Assembly (NCBI GenBank): GCA_039105265.1
Contig: JAPFFF010000153.1
Location: 1 to 37,396, forward strand
DNA from: Tritrichomonas musculus
Taxonomy: Eukaryota > Parabasalia > Tritrichomonadida > Tritrichomonadidae
Reading direction: 5' to 3'
Length of the DNA stretch: 37,396 nucleotides
Positions 34,875 through 37,396 of the stretch are shown piece after piece (position 1 is the first letter of the stretch; every line of letters begins with the position of its first letter). The notes beneath the pieces were generated by a model that saw only the letters and a list, made by a program, of their open reading frames with translations, made no database searches and was not told the DNA's origin. The translations under genes and the position numbers were made by a program.

Positions 34875-36491
34875 TTATCTGCTTGTAATGTCATACGAAC
34901 CCATCTCAACAACAGGTGGCATACCATTGGGTTGAACATGAATTGATATAACGGTGTCTTGTAACAATGCCATTAATGGTGGTGTTGTGTTGTTGATATA
35001 TGCGTTTGCTACATCACCATTGTCATCAATATTACGTACTTGATTAGGTAAGTCACATACTATTTCATATGTGATTGGTGTGTTTGATGTTTGACCTTGT
35101 TGGAAGGTGTTATCTGTCTCAGTTGGTAACCCAATGAAGAATGATGTACGATCATAGCTGACTCTACCAATTGATTCATCATAAGGTCGTGTATTAACTA
35201 ATGATTGAACGACCTCTTTATTAAAACCTGTTTGTTCACCGTTAACATTCATAGCATTCTGACATAGTTCAATGAACATTGGATCACTACCATTTGTTGC
35301 AAATGGAATGGTTGGTACTACGCCATAACCACCACATCGCAGTTGGAAGTTGGTAAACAGTGGATTCTTAAATACAGTATGATGTGTTGCATTAAATGGA
35401 AACAGAAAGAAGATTGAATCAACAAATCGTGGTGTGATTGTTTGAGTTGATGAACAATGACCAGCAGTTAATTGCTTACTCATCGTTGTGAATGTGAGTA
35501 TCTGCGTTGGAAAGATGAGTTCCTGTTGCGTGTAACGTTGAACGAGCGCTTGATATATATCGTTGTCAATGCCGAAGTTAGGTATGACACTATAGCAATC
35601 AGTAACTTCATATGTTCGACTTGGTGTGAATATAGTGTTACCTACAATGAGCTTATTCGCATCATTATTGTCTTTTCTAATCCATATAGTGCATTGACTG
35701 CCAGCTTGAGTAAACTCATTAGTGATTGGTGGTAATTCAGTTAGCAATTTGTAGTTGGCTACATCATTAATCAACTCATCTGATATACCAACTGGACAAT
35801 ATACAAGACCTTGTATACCAAACATAATCTTGAGTTCAAGCTTACCAGCGAATGCAGGTAGATATTTGATGTTGCTCAATGGTAAGAACCTTCGCAAGTC
35901 AATCTTAAGTGGTATGTTAATATTATTGATTGCATTACCACCATTAGCAAGTTTAACGAAGAAACCACAACGTGCTTGATCAAATTTGCGTTTGAATATA
36001 TCCTTATGACGGGCTTTAGAATAGACATCACCTCGTTTACTTGCTTCGTTATCACCACATGCAGTTAAGAATGATTCTTCTGGACCGAAGTTTTGAGTGT
36101 ATATTGATATGCCATTAGCAAGGATCTCATACTTTTCAACAGCATCCATTGCATCTTTAAAGCCAACCCATATACCATTAAAAGCATGGTTATCAACATT
36201 ACTTAAGTCAGCTTGTAATGCAGTCGATAACGTACCACTAAGTCTCATATTCGCTTTGATGAAGCCATTATATATATCTGCAGTGTTATCACATGTTGGA
36301 CTGATGATGAATGTGGTGAATGACCCTGCATGGATAGGTGCAGATGGACTGTATGAAGCTTGTGCATCAATGACGTACTTCTTATTGGTATCTGACATGG
36401 CGATTGCATTATCAACTACATCAAAGTAGCTTGCAACTTGAGTGTTAACTTCAGCTGATGTCTTGTGTAGGACTTCTGCGTTGAATGTCAT
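34875..36491 (-). CDS. Major capsid protein candidate (double jelly-roll type), unit 2
   Basis: Same 538-residue protein as at 14853-16469: two beta-rich halves, an N-terminal barrel-like segment around SFTTFIISPTCDN, and C-terminus VEMGSYDITSR. Capsid role inferred from size, beta-rich pattern and gene context; the start has the TCCAAATG variant. Confidence 0.65.
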   Translation of the reverse strand: MTFNAEVLHKTSAEVNTQVASYFDVVDNAIAMSDTNKKYVIDAQASYSPSAPIHAGSFTTFIISPTCDNTADIYNGFIKANMRLSGTLSTALQADLSNVDNHAFNGIWVGFKDAMDAVEKYEILANGISIYTQNFGPEESFLTACGDNEASKRGDVYSKARHKDIFKRKFDQARCGFFVKLANGGNAINNINIPLKIDLRRFLPLSNIKYLPAFAGKLELKIMFGIQGLVYCPVGISDELINDVANYKLLTELPPITNEFTQAGSQCTIWIRKDNNDANKLIVGNTIFTPSRTYEVTDCYSVIPNFGIDNDIYQALVQRYTQQELIFPTQILTFTTMSKQLTAGHCSSTQTITPRFVDSIFFLFPFNATHHTVFKNPLFTNFQLRCGGYGVVPTIPFATNGSDPMFIELCQNAMNVNGEQTGFNKEVVQSLVNTRPYDESIGRVSYDRTSFFIGLPTETDNTFQQGQTSNTPITYEIVCDLPNQVRNIDDNGDVANAYINNTTPPLMALLQDTVISIHVQPNGMPPVVEMGSYDITSR

Positions 36492-36526
36492 TTGGATGTA
36501 TTAAAAATACGAATGTATTACATAAG

Positions 36527-37216
36527 CTATCTTCGTATGCGCGATCTAAACGATGGTGTTGATTCAATGACATCAGGTGGTTCTTGTGGTGGGTCATGAG
36601 ATGGATCATGTGGTGATTCATGTGGTGGGTCATGTATATCATCAGTTGGTAATAGATCAGGTACGTACTTACTTCGTATGCGTGGCTTTGATAATTCTTT
36701 ATTAACGACATGTTTAATGTATTGTTTTTGTTCACGCTTGAAGCGATCATTACGTAGCTCTTCACCTAATGAACGTAGCTGTTCAAGTATCTCTAAGTTA
36801 ATGGTTGTATCATGTGTGGCAACTTGATGTGGTGGTGATGTTGTATGTTGTGTTGAATGTTGCTTGTCTCTATTAGGTATGCGTGTTGGTGTATGCATAG
36901 GTTGTGCTTCCTCATGTTGTGATGGTTCATCGATGCAGTTATCATTGAGACAAGCACTTGAGTCAGCATTGGAGTTGACACTTGAGTTGACATTTGAGTT
37001 GGCACTTGAGTTGGCATTGGGGTAAGCACTTGATTCAAGCATACCATTGAGGTTGTCTGATGATTTATCTCTATGAATGAGTGGTTGCTTTCGTTGTTTA
37101 ACAATGTACTTACCCTCTTTCTTAGTAGGGAACACTTCATATTGTTCATCATCAATGCCTTGCAACCAACGTTGAATGATTTGATTGCGCTTCATGCCAG
37201 TAACATATTTGGACAT
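36527..37216 (-). CDS. Ser/Asn-rich and Pro/His-rich virion-like protein (229 aa), unit 2
   Basis: Same as the protein at 16505-17194: basic N-terminus, Ser/Asn tract, charged helix, Pro/His/Asp repeat and SFRSRIRR end. Likely a core or scaffold protein by context. Confidence 0.6.
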   Translation of the reverse strand: MSKYVTGMKRNQIIQRWLQGIDDEQYEVFPTKKEGKYIVKQRKQPLIHRDKSSDNLNGMLESSAYPNANSSANSNVNSSVNSNADSSACLNDNCIDEPSQHEEAQPMHTPTRIPNRDKQHSTQHTTSPPHQVATHDTTINLEILEQLRSLGEELRNDRFKREQKQYIKHVVNKELSKPRIRSKYVPDLLPTDDIHDPPHESPHDPSHDPPQEPPDVIESTPSFRSRIRR

Positions 37217-37220
37217 TTGA
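37214..37220 (-). promoter_or_regulatory. TCAAATG start-site motif, 229-aa ORF, unit 2
   Basis: Same heptamer as at 17192-17198. Confidence 0.5.
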
Positions 37221-37249
37221 AATACACAAAAATAAAAAGTCAATAATGT

Positions 37250-37396
37250 TCACTTACGTGATGATTTGCGTTTATTACTTGACTTTGATTTGCGACTATT
37301 ACTTGACTTTATATATGGTGCGGTTACATCATGTGTGTTAGTATTAGCATAATATTGTTTGGTATTTGATCTAGGTCTAGTTACTTCATTATACAT
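37250..37396 (-). CDS. Small basic protein, unit 2 (start beyond the window edge)
   Basis: The C-terminal 48 codons of the 71-aa basic protein seen at 17228-17443, ending in the Ser/Lys/Arg/Asn tail. The gene runs off the right edge of the window. Confidence 0.6.
   Translation of the reverse strand: MYNEVTRPRSNTKQYYANTNTHDVTAPYIKSSNSRKSKSSNKRKSSRK

Larger units (their letters stand above)
20074..37396. mobile_element. Polinton/Maverick element, unit 2 (right end outside window)
   Basis: This is a second copy of the same element in the same orientation. It starts at about 20074, inside the polymerase gene region, and continues to the window edge within the minus-strand virion gene block. Base-by-base reading against unit 1 shows only a handful of differences over about 17.3 kb. 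The shift between units is 20020 bp in the polymerase and 20022 bp after the minisatellite. The ATPase, integrase and junction ORF seen in unit 1 would lie past the right edge. Confidence 0.9.

Noticed and set aside
1-37396. Terminal inverted repeats of the element
   Set aside because: Looked for at the window start, at the unit boundary and at the window end; none seen. The true ends are outside the window or not part of the repeated unit.

Overview
The window holds two head-to-tail copies of one Polinton (Maverick), a large virus-like DNA element with its own protein-primed DNA polymerase. The host is most likely a trichomonad, probably Trichomonas vaginalis or a close relative. This is inferred from the AT-rich, intron-free genes, from start sites that fit the trichomonad initiator (TCA followed by pyrimidine and A/T a few bases before the ATG), from several TAAA motifs overlapping stop codons, and from the known abundance of Mavericks in that genome. 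No host gene is seen.

Unit 1 runs from the left edge to about 20073. Unit 2 starts at about 20074 and is cut by the right edge. The repeat period is about 20.02 kb and the units are almost identical, so the duplication, or an assembly loop that mimics one, is very young. No terminal inverted repeats are visible. Both element ends lie outside the window or were left out of the repeated unit, so 'whole or broken' can be judged only for the interior: the main reading frames are long and intact-looking, with about one structural break per unit at the tandem join.

Layout of a unit, left to right. First comes a + strand replication block: family B DNA polymerase with an acidic, repeat-bearing N-terminal region, then a small unknown ORF running into a 13/11-bp minisatellite. 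Next is about 500 bp without a convincing gene that holds hairpins and a tRNA-like Pol III cassette on the minus strand. A small basic DNA-binding-like protein (+) follows, then a minor-capsid/penton candidate (-) divergent from a 2361-residue fibre-like protein (+). Last is a minus-strand block: unknown 173-aa ORF, 62-aa ORF, major capsid protein candidate, Ser/Asn-rich protein, basic 71-aa protein, amphipathic 134-aa protein, packaging ATPase, DDE integrase, and the tail of one more ORF at the junction.

How the parts fit: PolB would copy the element from protein-primed ends, and the integrase would insert it. The ATPase would load DNA into a capsid built from the double-jelly-roll candidate and the penton candidate. 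The basic proteins could condense DNA, and the giant fibre-like protein could be a surface or attachment structure. The least expected items are the giant internally duplicated fibre-like protein, the tRNA-like cassette, a possible OTU-like protease domain inside PolB, and a repeated TCAAATG start-site motif on the minus-strand genes.
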